Positions 43,473 to 52,045 are shown, counted from the first letter of the stretch. The stretch is 64,000 bases of DNA from Candidatus Pantoea floridensis (GCF_900215435.1 NZ_OCMY01000001.1:3720001-3784000), one strand, 5' to 3'. Numbers and translations: made by a program. The notes: generated from the letters alone by a model not told the origin.

Positions 43473-44681
43473 ATGGATCACGCCTCCACGCGTTCTCAAT
43501 CCTTTATCGTCAAATCGAGCGGTTTGCCCTTTATCCTCATTCTGAGTGCGTTGATGGCGATCACCTCGTTATCCACGGATATCTATCTGCCTGCCATGCC
43601 GCTGGTGGCGCAAGAGCTGCACGGCGACGCCGAACTGACCATTACCGGATTTCTTATCGGCTTCTGTATTGCCCAGCTCATCTGGGGGCCGCTCAGCGAC
43701 CATTTTGGCCGCAAAGTGCCGCTGTTTATCGGATTGGTGCTGTTTGTGATCGGTTCTGTGGGCTGTGCGCTCTCCAGCGATATTACGCAGATTGTGTTCT
43801 GGCGCGTGTTTCAGGCGTTAGGGACCTGTACCGGACCAATGCTGGCGCGCGCGATGATCCGCGATCTCTTTGCGCGCACCCGCGCTGCGCAGATGCTCTC
43901 CACGCTAATTGTTGTCATGGCGATTGCACCGATTGCCGGGCCGCTGCTGGGCGGGCAGATGATCAAAGTCACCTCGTGGCACACGATTTTTTGGCTGCTG
44001 GCGGCCATTGGCTGCGTCATGCTGATACTAATGTGCTGGTTGCCCGAAACCTTACCGGCGGACAAGCGGGTAAAAGCGTCGCTCACCGGAGCGTTTAGCA
44101 ACTATTTTGCCCTATTGAAAAACCGCCATTTCATGCGCTTTACGCTGTGCGTGGCGTTCTACTACGTGGCGGCTTACGCCTTTATTACCGGCTCGCCGTT
44201 TGTTTACATCACCTATTTCGGCATTGATGCGCAGCATTATGGCTGGCTGTTCGCGCTGAATGTGGTGGGGTTAATGGCGGTAAGCATGGTGAACCGGCGT
44301 TTAGTGCACCGCTATCCGCTGGAATCCCTGCTCAAAATGGCGGTGACTACCGCCACCCTCGCTGCGTTAATTTTGGCGCTGAGCGCCAAACTGGCCTTCG
44401 GCGGCATCCTGATGATTATTCTGCCGGTGTTTGTGTTCTTCTCGATGAACGGCATTATCGCGGCAACCTCCACGGCCGCCGCCATGGATACCGTGCCAAC
44501 TATGGCGGGTTCCGCCTCGGCGCTCATCGGCTCGCTGCAATACGGCAGCGGCATTATCTCGTCGTTGCTGCTGGCGCTACTCAGCGATGGTACGCCCTGG
44601 ACCATGGCGTGGATTATCGCGCTGTTTACCGTGGCAAGCGCGGTGATGGCGCTCAGCGCCGCCACGGTCAAATCCGCTTAA
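43473..44681 (+). CDS. Bcr/CflA family drug-efflux MFS transporter
   Basis: Inner-membrane proton-coupled efflux pump of 402 residues with twelve membrane segments. It shows the DHA1/Bcr landmarks STDIYLPAMPLVAQEL after the first helix, WGPLSDHFGRKVPL (the loop 2-3 motif A), and RVFQALGTCTGPMLARAMIRDLF. Family members export bicyclomycin, chloramphenicol, sulfonamides or amino acids; the substrate here is unknown. It is a single gene, with a broken small gene and a hairpin downstream. Confidence 0.88.
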   Translation: MDHASTRSQSFIVKSSGLPFILILSALMAITSLSTDIYLPAMPLVAQELHGDAELTITGFLIGFCIAQLIWGPLSDHFGRKVPLFIGLVLFVIGSVGCALSSDITQIVFWRVFQALGTCTGPMLARAMIRDLFARTRAAQMLSTLIVVMAIAPIAGPLLGGQMIKVTSWHTIFWLLAAIGCVMLILMCWLPETLPADKRVKASLTGAFSNYFALLKNRHFMRFTLCVAFYYVAAYAFITGSPFVYITYFGIDAQHYGWLFALNVVGLMAVSMVNRRLVHRYPLESLLKMAVTTATLAALILALSAKLAFGGILMIILPVFVFFSMNGIIAATSTAAAMDTVPTMAGSASALIGSLQYGSGIISSLLLALLSDGTPWTMAWIIALFTVASAVMALSAATVKSA

Positions 44682-44730
44682 TGTTTTGATTAAGAGGAGG
44701 TTGAGTGGGCATCACCAGAAGGGGCAACTC

Positions 44731-44856
44731 ATGGATGCAGTTAATAAACCCTGGCTGATTACCGTGTCCAATTAAAACAATCCTCAAGCGTTAGACACCA
44801 TCAAAGTCATGGGTGAACGGTATCCCACAGCGTTGCAGGCGCGTGTTGGCGGCTAA
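44731..44856 (+). pseudogene. Remnant of a small gene with an in-frame stop
   Basis: From ATG 44731 (AGGGGC upstream) the frame reads MDAVNKPWLITVSN, stop (TAA 44773-44775), then NNPQALDTIKVMGERYPTAL and a second stop. A single change, for example GAA to TAA, would give one continuous 41-residue peptide. No family is recognised. It may be a decayed gene or a chance frame. It sits between the efflux gene and a strong hairpin. Confidence 0.3.
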
Positions 44857-44866
44857 TCGCTATAAA

Positions 44867-44908
44867 GCTTGTGGCACTTAATGAAAATGCCACAAGCGTT
44901 TCTATTTA
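44867..44908 (+). terminator. Hairpin terminator after the efflux gene region
   Basis: Perfect 10-bp stem GCTTGTGGCA / TGCCACAAGC with an 11-base loop, followed by a T-rich stretch. It probably ends the efflux-pump transcript. Confidence 0.75.
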
Positions 44909-45024
44909 TTGAATGTTGATTAAACCTCCTCTTTTTAGCATTTGACGTTTTTTGCTCAATCGGTATGCTCTGCAAAGTCAGGATCCTCCGGCCAGGATTG
45001 GTCAAGACGGTTACAGAGAACTCC

Positions 45025-45303
45025 ATGAAAAATAGTGATGATAAAAAGTTGTGCGACATCTTAATCGGCGAAGCTGTTATTGAATTATTTAATGAGGATG
45101 CGCCGGTTTCGCGCGCCACGCTCATCGGACAATTAGAGAAAATGCTGCATGCCGCTGACACGCCAGAAAAAAAACGCGTTGCCAGGCTAGCGCTTGAGAC
45201 GATTAAGACCGGCAGTGAAATGAACAACAATCAGAAATCTGGCGAGGGTGTAATGAGCTTCTTTGCTAAAAACATCGCGGCAGATGATTCCACTAAACAC
45301 TGA
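45025..45303 (+). CDS. Small YmgB/AriR-like protein (copy 1)
   Basis: A 92-residue cytoplasmic protein starting MKNSDDKKLCDILIGEAVIE. The central helical part (SRATLIGQLEKMLHAADTPEKKRVARLALETI) resembles the YmgB/AriR/YcgZ family of small connector proteins tied to Rcs signalling, acid resistance and biofilm in E. coli. The C-terminus is longer and polar. ATG 45025 was preferred to the upstream frame start because of AGAGAAC and family length. A second such protein lies beyond the TetR gene. The assignment rests on pattern only. Confidence 0.5.
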   Translation: MKNSDDKKLCDILIGEAVIELFNEDAPVSRATLIGQLEKMLHAADTPEKKRVARLALETIKTGSEMNNNQKSGEGVMSFFAKNIAADDSTKH

Positions 45304-45464
45304 CTTCGACAGTGCAGTTCCCCGCTTAATGATTACGTAACTCTCGGTTATATAATGAATTAACAGCAAACAGGTGTACATTCTCTTCTCTATTGCGATA
45401 AAGTTAGCGCTGCAAAGAACCAGCCGACCACTTTTGGAAACCAGCCATACGTCATGCGTCAACT

Positions 45465-46082
45465 ATGCCTAAAACGTTAACCACCGAAGCGAAAAGCCGA
45501 GAACGGGGCCGCCCGAGAGAGTTTGATATCGACCAGGCCCTGGATAAAGCGATGATCGTTTTTCGGCAAAAAGGTTTTCATGCTGCCTCCATGCATGACC
45601 TGGGCGACGCCATGGGATTAACGGCCGGTAGCATTTATAAAGCCTTTAAAGATAAACGCAGTCTGTTTCTTAACGTGTTTGAACGCTACCTTTCGGTGCG
45701 CAACGCGGACCTGCGTCAACGGCTGTCGCGGGTTACAACGGGTCGCGAAAAACTCGCTGAGCTGCTGCAGTTTTACCTCGATTCTGCTCGGGCCGTGGAG
45801 GGACGAACCGGGTGCCTGGTGGTTGGCAGCGCGATTGAACTGCAGGTGTTAGATGACGACTTGTCGCAGCTGGTGAGTGAGGCGGTGATGCGTAATAAAA
45901 ACTTTCTCGCTTCTTTACTGCGACTCGGGCAGGAAGATGGATCGGTCTCGCAAAAACTGGATACCGATACCGCGGCAGGATTGATTCTGTGCATCGCCTT
46001 CGGTATGCGGGTAGTAGGCAAGATCGCCGATGTAAAAGATGAACCAGAGACCATCAAGTTAGTCATGAAGTTGCTGGATTAA
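45465..46082 (+). CDS. TetR/AcrR family regulator
   Basis: A 205-residue regulator with an N-terminal helix-turn-helix (EFDIDQALDKAMIVFRQKGFHAASMHDLGDAMGLTAGSIYKAFKDKRSLF) and a ligand domain containing GRTGCLVVGSAIEL, typical of the AcrR/NemR-like branch with a Cys that could sense electrophiles. ATG 45465 follows CAACT and has no strong ribosome site. No enzyme or pump gene is adjacent on this strand; its neighbours are two small YmgB/AriR-like genes. Its target is unknown. Confidence 0.85.
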   Translation: MPKTLTTEAKSRERGRPREFDIDQALDKAMIVFRQKGFHAASMHDLGDAMGLTAGSIYKAFKDKRSLFLNVFERYLSVRNADLRQRLSRVTTGREKLAELLQFYLDSARAVEGRTGCLVVGSAIELQVLDDDLSQLVSEAVMRNKNFLASLLRLGQEDGSVSQKLDTDTAAGLILCIAFGMRVVGKIADVKDEPETIKLVMKLLD

Positions 46083-46093
46083 CATTTGTCTAA

Positions 46094-46115
46094 TTAGGAG
46101 GTGGGCACTTCCTAA
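46094..46115. promoter_or_regulatory. Inverted repeat between TetR gene and small gene
   Basis: TTAGGA and TCCTAA arms around a GTGGGCAC core, 12 bases after the TetR stop and before the small gene at 46144. It could be the TetR operator or a weak terminator. Confidence 0.4.
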
Positions 46116-46143
46116 ATAAGCGAAGCGTGAGGCAGGAGGGCAA

Positions 46144-46347
46144 GTGAAAGACGAAGATACAGACATTACGGATGATATTCGTGCACTGGTAGGGCGCGTG
46201 GTTTCACATATTCTCCGGCCCGATGAGGCGCTTAGCGTACAGGAACTGATTGGTGCCCTGTACCGTTTGAGCTTACGCTCGTCAGACAGCAAGACGAAAA
46301 GCGCCTGTGAGAAAGCGATTCGTATTCTGGCCAAAAAACTGCATTAA
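46144..46347 (+). CDS. Small YmgB/AriR-like protein (copy 2)
   Basis: A 67-residue acidic protein starting at GTG 46144 with AGGAGGG five bases upstream. The sequence IRALVGRVVSHILRPDEALSVQELIGALYRL then KSACEKAIRILAKKL follows the helical pattern of YmgB/AriR proteins (a hydrophobic helix pair around a conserved SxxxLIxxL segment) and resembles the protein at 45025. It probably works as a small regulatory or connector protein. The family call is tentative. Confidence 0.5.
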   Translation: MKDEDTDITDDIRALVGRVVSHILRPDEALSVQELIGALYRLSLRSSDSKTKSACEKAIRILAKKLH

Positions 46348-46422
46348 TCCACTCGATGGTGCGGAACATTCTGCTCTCCTGGGCTGAAAGTTGGCACTCC
46401 CTCGCCAAACTCAATAAGCGAA

Positions 46423-47736
46423 TTACAGCGGTCGGTGCGCTGTCTCTTTCGCTTTCCACAGCGCAAAAAGCGTAATCAGTAACGCCAGGCTGACATACAG
46501 CGACACCCACAGCGTGCTACCCATCTCCTTATACAGAGAGGTAATAATCAGCGGCGCAAAGCCACCTCCGATAATACCCGCTAGCGTATAGGCCAGCGAA
46601 GAACCCGCGTAACGCACATGGCTGGGGAACTGCTCGGTCACAAATGCTGCCTGCGGGCCATACATCACCGCATGAATCAATAGGCCAACGATCACCGCCA
46701 GCACGATCAGCACCGGTTGCGAGCTGTCGAGCAGGACGAAGAAGACAAATGACCAGACAATCGCTAGCAAAGCACCGACAATGTAGACTGGTCGGCGGCC
46801 TAACTTATCTGAAAGCGCGCCAAACATCGGTACGGTAATCGCATTGCCTATCGCGCCCAGCATGGTGGCCATTAGGGCCAGCGGACGCGGCAATTGCAGC
46901 ACCGTGGTGACGTAGGTCAGCGTAAACACCACTACCAGCGCGTACAACACATCCGAGCCAATGCGCGATCCCCCCGCGATCAGCAACTCGCGCGGATAGC
47001 GAAGGAACACCTCTTTCAGCGGCGTATGGGTGGTTTTCTCGGCTTGTTGCATCGCGACAAAGGTTGGCGTCTCTTCAACGCCGCGACGCAGCCACAAGCC
47101 AAAGGTTACCAGCAGCAGGCTCAACAGGAAGGGAATACGCCATCCCCACTGCTGGAACTGTTCACCGCTTAACGCCACCGTGACCAGCGTGATAAATCCG
47201 GTACCAATTAACGTGCCGCAGGAAGGCCCAACCTGTGCGAACGAAGCATTACGCCCGCGTTTACTGGCATCGCCATGTTCCATGGAAAGTAGCACCGCAC
47301 CAGCCCATTCACCGCCCAGCGCGATACCCTGAATAAAACGCAATGCCACCAGCAGCAACGGACTCCAGATCCCCCACACCGCATAGCCGGGCAGCAGGCC
47401 CATGAGCGCGGTAGTGACGCCCATAATGACCAGCGTGGTGATCAGCACCGCTTTGCGGCCAGCTACGTCACCCAGATGGCCAAAAATCATCCCGCCTACC
47501 GGACGTGAGACGTAACCCACCGCATAGGTGGAAAACGCCAGGATGGTGCCGACGAGTGGATCGAAGTCAGGGAAAAATACGTGGTTAAACACCAACGCGG
47601 CCATGATGTTATAAACCGTAAAGTCATACCACTCGAGTGCCGTGCCAATCGAGCTGGCCGCCGCAAGGCGACCGGTTTTGGCGTGGCCAGTGCGCTCGCG
47701 TGCAGGGTGCTGCAGTGTCGAATCGGTATTAGCCAT
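46423..47736 (-). CDS. MFS transporter, metabolite:H+ symporter (MHS/ShiA-ProP) type
   Basis: Inner-membrane symporter of 437 residues with twelve membrane segments. MHS landmarks are IGTALEWYDFTVYNIMAALVF, RPVGGMIFGHLGDVAGRKAVL, RFIQGIALGGEWAGAVLLSMEH and ALSDKLGRRPVY. Relatives import shikimate, citrate, dicarboxylates or betaines. It is the last gene of the DUF2848/amidase operon, its start overlapping the preceding gene by eight bases, so it likely imports the operon's substrate. The substrate is unknown. Confidence 0.9.
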   Translation of the reverse strand: MANTDSTLQHPARERTGHAKTGRLAAASSIGTALEWYDFTVYNIMAALVFNHVFFPDFDPLVGTILAFSTYAVGYVSRPVGGMIFGHLGDVAGRKAVLITTLVIMGVTTALMGLLPGYAVWGIWSPLLLVALRFIQGIALGGEWAGAVLLSMEHGDASKRGRNASFAQVGPSCGTLIGTGFITLVTVALSGEQFQQWGWRIPFLLSLLLVTFGLWLRRGVEETPTFVAMQQAEKTTHTPLKEVFLRYPRELLIAGGSRIGSDVLYALVVVFTLTYVTTVLQLPRPLALMATMLGAIGNAITVPMFGALSDKLGRRPVYIVGALLAIVWSFVFFVLLDSSQPVLIVLAVIVGLLIHAVMYGPQAAFVTEQFPSHVRYAGSSLAYTLAGIIGGGFAPLIITSLYKEMGSTLWVSLYVSLALLITLFALWKAKETAHRPL

Positions 47737-48364
47737 GTGCCATCTCCTGTTTGGTTAACTGCCAGCTGAGGGAGTAAAGCTGAGCGTCTGCATTCAGCGC
47801 CTGAGCGGCGCTGGCGGCGAGGGTTTTACATATCTGCACGTCGCGGCAGGTCACTAGCAGCATGGGATGCATGGGGCGATTTCCCCTATTTTCCCGGGGA
47901 AGAGGGGAGCTCAACGTGGTATCTGGCGTTAACAAACGCGAAGCGATATAGCCCGGCGTTTGCTGCACGCTTTTTTGCCAGCCGTCCAGTAATGCAACAT
48001 CTGTTCCTGACGTAAGCGTCAGCACCGCCAGATGGCTGCCAGTGCCCTGACCATGCTGGTGGGTGATGGCGCACACCCGGCGCATGGGATTGATCATGTT
48101 GTTGAGATTTTTCACCGACCATTCCGTCTGACGCATGAAGGCTGCGTGATAATCCGCGCTGGTGAAGGCCTCAAGCGATTCTGTTTCATACAGACCGAGA
48201 TACTTCCGCTCCGCCTCTAAGGACTGATAGCGTGTGCCAGAAAGGAAACCTGTGATGGCAACGCGCTCCTCCACGTGCTCGTGGTCATACCATTGGTTGA
48301 AATCCGCTTCATCTGCAGCATCGATATGGGTGGCGACAAACAGCATGCCATGGGGTTGAGTCAT
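47729..48364 (-). CDS. Dimeric alpha-beta barrel protein (DUF4286/EthD-like)
   Basis: A 211-residue protein with two repeated ferredoxin-like halves, the first being clear: GMLFVATHIDAADEADFNQWYDHEHVEERVAITGFLSGTRYQ, typical of EthD/DUF4286 proteins that bind or convert small molecules. The second half is weaker (LAVLTLTSGTDVALLDGW). Its start lies two bases after the amidase stop and its end overlaps the transporter gene, so it is an integral part of the operon. Its role is unknown, perhaps handling the amidase product. Confidence 0.7.
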   Translation of the reverse strand: MTQPHGMLFVATHIDAADEADFNQWYDHEHVEERVAITGFLSGTRYQSLEAERKYLGLYETESLEAFTSADYHAAFMRQTEWSVKNLNNMINPMRRVCAITHQHGQGTGSHLAVLTLTSGTDVALLDGWQKSVQQTPGYIASRLLTPDTTLSSPLPRENRGNRPMHPMLLVTCRDVQICKTLAASAAQALNADAQLYSLSWQLTKQEMAHG

Positions 48365-48366
48365 GA

Positions 48367-49710
48367 TCAGATACTCCGTTTCAGGGTGGTTTCAATCGCG
48401 GCAGCCCAGCTGAGTAATGCAGCATCGTTGCCATGGGTTGAGGACAGCATCAGGCCAACCGGTGCAGCGCCAGGTTGATGGCAGGGGAGAGAGATCGAAC
48501 AGCCATCCAGCATGTTGATCACGCTGGTATTGCGCAGCATCAGCATGTTGACCTGCATGTAGCGCGCAGGATCGTTAAGTTCGTCAAGAGTGGGGGCGAT
48601 AAGCGGCACCGTGGGCATTAACATGCCATCAAAGGGCGCAATCGCGTTCTCAACGCGCTGTTTCCAGTCAGCTCGCTGCTGGTACAGCGCGCTTGCCTCT
48701 TCGTGGGTTAGCAAGCTACCGCGTTTAATGCGCGTCAGGACCTGCGGATCGTAGGCATCGGGCTGAGAATGAACGTAATGCTGATGCCATTGCCAGGCTT
48801 CCCAGGCCGTGATACCGCCGCGCGAGTTGATCGTTTCAAGCTCTGCCAGTTCGTGCAGGGGCAGTTCAGTCAGCGTTACGCCCTGCGCACGAAGCTGCCC
48901 GAGTGCGTGCAGCCATGCCGCACTGACATGTTGATCAAGGCCTTCCAGCACGCGCGTTTGCGGGATAACGAAATGTGCGTCAGAAAGGTGGCGTTCATCA
49001 ATGGCCAGCGGTTCGTCGGCAATCACGCTATCGAGCAGCCAGCAACTGCGCACATCATGGGCAATCACACCAATGCTGTCGAGCGACACGGCCAGCGGCA
49101 AGGTTCCGGTTTGATCAATACGACTGGCGCTGGGTTTGAAACCGGTTAAGCCGCACAGCGCAGCGGGAATACGCACGGAGCCGCCGGTATCGGTACCGAC
49201 CGCCGCCAGACACATGCCATCGGCCACGGCCACGGCGGCCCCGGAAGAAGAGCCGCCGGGGATTCGCTGTTCAGTGCGCTGCCACGGATTGGCGGGCGTG
49301 CCGTAATGCGGGTTAATACCAAGACCGGTAAAAGCGAATTCGGTCATATTGGTTTTGCCGACGATGGCTGCTCCCGCCTGGCGCAGCCGTTCTACCATGC
49401 TGGCGTTAGACGTTGCCTTTGCAGCATTGCTGAGTAAACGCGAGCCGGCGAGCGTCACTTCGCCGGCGACATCAAACAGATCTTTGATGCTGATCGGCAG
49501 CCCATCGATCGCGCTATTTGGCTGGTGCTGTTGCCAGCGCGCGTTCGCCTGCCGAGCTTGCTGCTGCGCCTCGGCCAGATAGGTTTGGGTAAAGACGCGT
49601 TTACCTTCGCCGGACTCCGCCGCGATGGCGTGCAGAGCATCAGACACTAACGTTTCGGGCGTGATGTGCCCGGCGAGCAGTTGCTGGCTCGCTTGCCATA
49701 ACGTTGTCAT
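48367..49710 (-). CDS. Amidase (amidase signature family)
   Basis: Amide-hydrolysing enzyme of 447 residues. The Ser-cisSer-Lys triad is visible as K76 (LPISIKDLFD), cis-S154 (PGGSSSGAAVAVA) and nucleophile S178 (GTDTGGSVRIPA). The C-terminal region (QPGAAPVGLMLSSTHGNDAALL) is typical. ATG 49710 is followed by the natural N-terminus MTTLWQASQQLLAG. It lies 11 bases after the DUF2848 gene. The substrate is unknown; with DUF2848 and an importer this suggests catabolism of an amide or ureido compound. Confidence 0.9.
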   Translation of the reverse strand: MTTLWQASQQLLAGHITPETLVSDALHAIAAESGEGKRVFTQTYLAEAQQQARQANARWQQHQPNSAIDGLPISIKDLFDVAGEVTLAGSRLLSNAAKATSNASMVERLRQAGAAIVGKTNMTEFAFTGLGINPHYGTPANPWQRTEQRIPGGSSSGAAVAVADGMCLAAVGTDTGGSVRIPAALCGLTGFKPSASRIDQTGTLPLAVSLDSIGVIAHDVRSCWLLDSVIADEPLAIDERHLSDAHFVIPQTRVLEGLDQHVSAAWLHALGQLRAQGVTLTELPLHELAELETINSRGGITAWEAWQWHQHYVHSQPDAYDPQVLTRIKRGSLLTHEEASALYQQRADWKQRVENAIAPFDGMLMPTVPLIAPTLDELNDPARYMQVNMLMLRNTSVINMLDGCSISLPCHQPGAAPVGLMLSSTHGNDAALLSWAAAIETTLKRSI

Positions 49711-49721
49711 AGAGGTTCCTT

Positions 49722-50402
49722 TTAGGCGATGACCGGCAGCGAGCCAGTAATATAGGTATGTTCCAGCGTGCGGTTGAGCAGCGGGTCGTGCAGCGCCATG
49801 CCAAACTCGCTCGAAGGGCGAATGCCACCGATCGCGCTAAGCGTGCCGCATGACATAGCAAAACCTTCTTCAACCTGACGATCAGTAAAATAGCGGTTTA
49901 ATAAATCCATTGGCGTGAGAAGAGCGGATAGGGCGCCTTGCTGATAGGTAATCCAATCACCGTTTGTTTTGATCCAAGCGCGGAGCTCCAGCCGATCCCA
50001 ATGCGCTTTCACTTCTGACAGGCGCCAGGCGTGTCCGGCGACAGGTTTAATGCAGGCCTGCTTTGATAGCGCCACGCTAAAGGTTTCCAGATGGCGATCG
50101 GTGTGGTCTGAGATCAGTGAAACCCAATACTCGCCGCGATGGAAAAACACAAAGGGCTCGGCTTCGCCGGAGGTTTCCTCGCCCACCACTTCCAGGCGTA
50201 TTTGCTGGCTGAGCTGATTCGTCGCAACGCGATAAAACAGCGGCACCGCACCAGGAGCGGGCACGCCAAGTGCTTCCAGCTCCCTGATATGGTGCAACAC
50301 GGCTGCCCGATCGCGGCCCACCCAGCCAGCGATAACCAGCTCTTTGACCTCAACGTCCAGTACTGCTGCGTCTGCGTTATCAGTTGTAAAACGTAATTGC
50401 AT
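49722..50402 (-). CDS. DUF2848 protein (fumarylacetoacetate-hydrolase-like)
   Basis: A 226-residue protein with the DUF2848 pattern: an N-terminal QLRFTTDNADAAVLDVEVKELVIAGWVGRD, then GEETSGEAEPFVFFHRGEYWVSLISDHTDRHLE and the C-terminal EFGMALHDPLLNRTLEHTY, where the metal-binding acidic residues of the FAH fold would lie. ATG 50402 has TGGAGA upstream; the earlier frame start at 50441 falls inside the operator palindrome. It is the first gene of the four-gene operon and divergent from the GntR regulator. Its reaction is unknown. Confidence 0.8.
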   Translation of the reverse strand: MQLRFTTDNADAAVLDVEVKELVIAGWVGRDRAAVLHHIRELEALGVPAPGAVPLFYRVATNQLSQQIRLEVVGEETSGEAEPFVFFHRGEYWVSLISDHTDRHLETFSVALSKQACIKPVAGHAWRLSEVKAHWDRLELRAWIKTNGDWITYQQGALSALLTPMDLLNRYFTDRQVEEGFAMSCGTLSAIGGIRPSSEFGMALHDPLLNRTLEHTYITGSLPVIA

Positions 50403-50420
50403 GGTTTGATCTCCATTTGA

Positions 50421-50450
50421 GAAATTCGTGTGAAATTTCACAGTGATTTC
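50421..50450. promoter_or_regulatory. Operator palindrome of the GntR-controlled divergent promoter
   Basis: Perfect palindrome TGTGAAATTTCACA at 50429-50442 inside a longer imperfect one (GAAATT ... GATTTC). It lies between the divergent DUF2848 and GntR starts and probably binds the GntR/FCD regulator. The core spacing of four bases rules out a standard CRP site. Confidence 0.7.
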
Positions 50451-50516
50451 AATCTAGCCATTTTCATGCCAGGTTTTTGTGTAATATGTCTCAGTTACCT
50501 AATAAGGATTTGCGCG

Positions 50517-51191
50517 ATGAGTAATGTGATTGCTGAAAATGTGAGCTCGCCAACCAGCCCAAAGAGTATTTCTCTCAATGAACGAGCCTATCTGGCTTTT
50601 AAACACCGCTTAATCACCCTGCGGTACAAGCCCGGGGACTATCTCAATATCGCGCAGGTAATGAATGATCTTGAGATGGGCAGAACACCTATCAATCAGG
50701 CCGTGCACAGGCTGGAAACCGAAGGTTTATTGCAGATCATTCCGCGTAAGGGTGTGATGGTGTCGCCGCTGTCAATGGATGATGCGCTGGAGTTAATAGA
50801 AGTGCGGCTGGTTAATGAAGCGCTGTGCCTACGTCTGGCGACGCAGCGCGTCAACGCTGCGCAGATTACCTATTTACGGGAAATTAACCAGCGCATTGCC
50901 CGCGCCAGTGAATTACACGATCGGGAACAGATGATGCTGCTTGACCGCGAGTTCCATCAGGTGCTGGCGGATATTGCAGCCAATAGCCGTCTGGCCGATA
51001 TCCTGAGCATCATTCATGCTCAGGCACAACGCTTCTGGGCGACGACACTGTCGAGCGCCGCACATATGAATGAAGTTATTGCTGAACATGAGGCAATTAT
51101 TGCGGCGCTGGAGAAGGGCGATGCCGAGCAGGCGGAAGACGCGGCACGCATTCATATCTACTCTTTCAAACAGGCTCTGCTGAATAACTGA
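50517..51191 (+). CDS. GntR/FCD family regulator
   Basis: A 224-residue regulator with an N-terminal winged helix (SLNERAYLAFKHRLITLRYKPGDYLNIAQVMNDLEMGRTPINQAVHRLETEGLLQIIPRKGVMVS) and a helical FCD effector domain with the metal-type residues in DREFHQVLADIA and SIIHAQAQRFW and HEAIIAALEKGD. AAGGA is eight bases before ATG 50517. It is divergent from the DUF2848/amidase operon across a palindromic operator and very probably represses it until the substrate or a product binds. Confidence 0.88.
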   Translation: MSNVIAENVSSPTSPKSISLNERAYLAFKHRLITLRYKPGDYLNIAQVMNDLEMGRTPINQAVHRLETEGLLQIIPRKGVMVSPLSMDDALELIEVRLVNEALCLRLATQRVNAAQITYLREINQRIARASELHDREQMMLLDREFHQVLADIAANSRLADILSIIHAQAQRFWATTLSSAAHMNEVIAEHEAIIAALEKGDAEQAEDAARIHIYSFKQALLNN

Positions 51192-51349
51192 ACGGCCTAT
51201 TATAATGATGGTGTGCCGGCGGCAGTGCTTAACCGAGGGCTGGGCGGGTGAGTAAAACGCCTACCCAGCCAATAATTAGCAAAATTGTATTATTTCCCTC
51301 AGAAAAATCCCCTCTTGTGTCGTATGGATCAAAAAAATAGATTTTTATT

Positions 51350-51417
51350 TAGGAGAATTCCTAATCGATTTTCTAAAAACCCTCAATGACTTAAGTGAAA
51401 TTCCAAGAAATTTCCTA
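51350..51417 (+). promoter_or_regulatory. Two RcsB-box-like sites upstream of tssB
   Basis: TAGGAGAATTCCTA (51350-51363) and CAAGAAATTTCCTA (51404-51417) each match 11 of 14 positions of the RcsAB box TAAGAATATTCCTA, 54 bases apart. The second abuts a TATAAA -10 candidate. They lie 130-200 bases before the type VI secretion operon. The remainder of the 51192-51547 region is AT-rich and shows nothing else recognisable. Confidence 0.45.
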
Positions 51418-51547
51418 TAAAAAACAGGAATAAAGCGACAGCGCTGTGCGTTGCTTTACTGATGCGACCTCATATATATTCCCGGCGAAACACACAGGGA
51501 AAGTGTGCCTATGCGTGCTTTCCGCGCCATTTTTACAAGGAGTAAAT

Positions 51548-52045
51548 ATGAGCAACTCTTATCAGAATGAAATCCCTAAAGCACGTATCAACCTCAAACT
51601 TGACCTGCACACCGGCGGCAGTGCGAAAAAAACCGAGCTGCCGCTCAAATTGCTGGTCACCGGTGATTTCAGTAACGCCCAGGAAGATCGCCCGCTGTCT
51701 GAGCGCGAAAAAATCAACGTCAATAAGAACAACTTCAACAGCGTGCTGGCCGACATCGCACCTTCCGTTAACCTCATCGTGCCCAACACCCTGGCCGGCG
51801 ACGGCAGCGAAGAGAACGTGGCGCTGAACTTCCGCGACATGAAGGACTTTGAGCCGGAGCAGGTCGCCCGTCAAATCCCGCAGCTGCGCGCCATGCTGGC
51901 AATGCGTAATCTGCTGCGCGACCTCAAATCGAACCTGCTGGATAACGTCACCTTCCGCAAAGAGCTTGAAGCCATCCTGAAAGATCCCGCACTGAGCGAC
52001 GAACTGCGTAGCGAGCTGTCTGCGCTGGCCACCGATCAAGCCTGA
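51548..52045 (+). CDS. tssB: Type VI secretion sheath protein TssB
   Basis: Small subunit of the contractile sheath of the type VI secretion system, which pairs with TssC. The 165-residue protein has the family core SYQNEIPKARINLKLDLHTGG, LPLKLLVTGDFS, SLSEREKINVNKNNFNSVL-type segment and FEPEQVARQIPQLRAMLAMR. ATG 51548 is preceded by AAGGAG. It is the first gene of the T6SS operon visible here, with tssC 36 bases downstream. Confidence 0.95.
   Translation: MSNSYQNEIPKARINLKLDLHTGGSAKKTELPLKLLVTGDFSNAQEDRPLSEREKINVNKNNFNSVLADIAPSVNLIVPNTLAGDGSEENVALNFRDMKDFEPEQVARQIPQLRAMLAMRNLLRDLKSNLLDNVTFRKELEAILKDPALSDELRSELSALATDQA

Noticed and set aside
50429..50442. CRP site reading of the palindrome before the GntR gene
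   Set aside because: The core spacing is four bases, not six, so it is better explained as the GntR-family operator.
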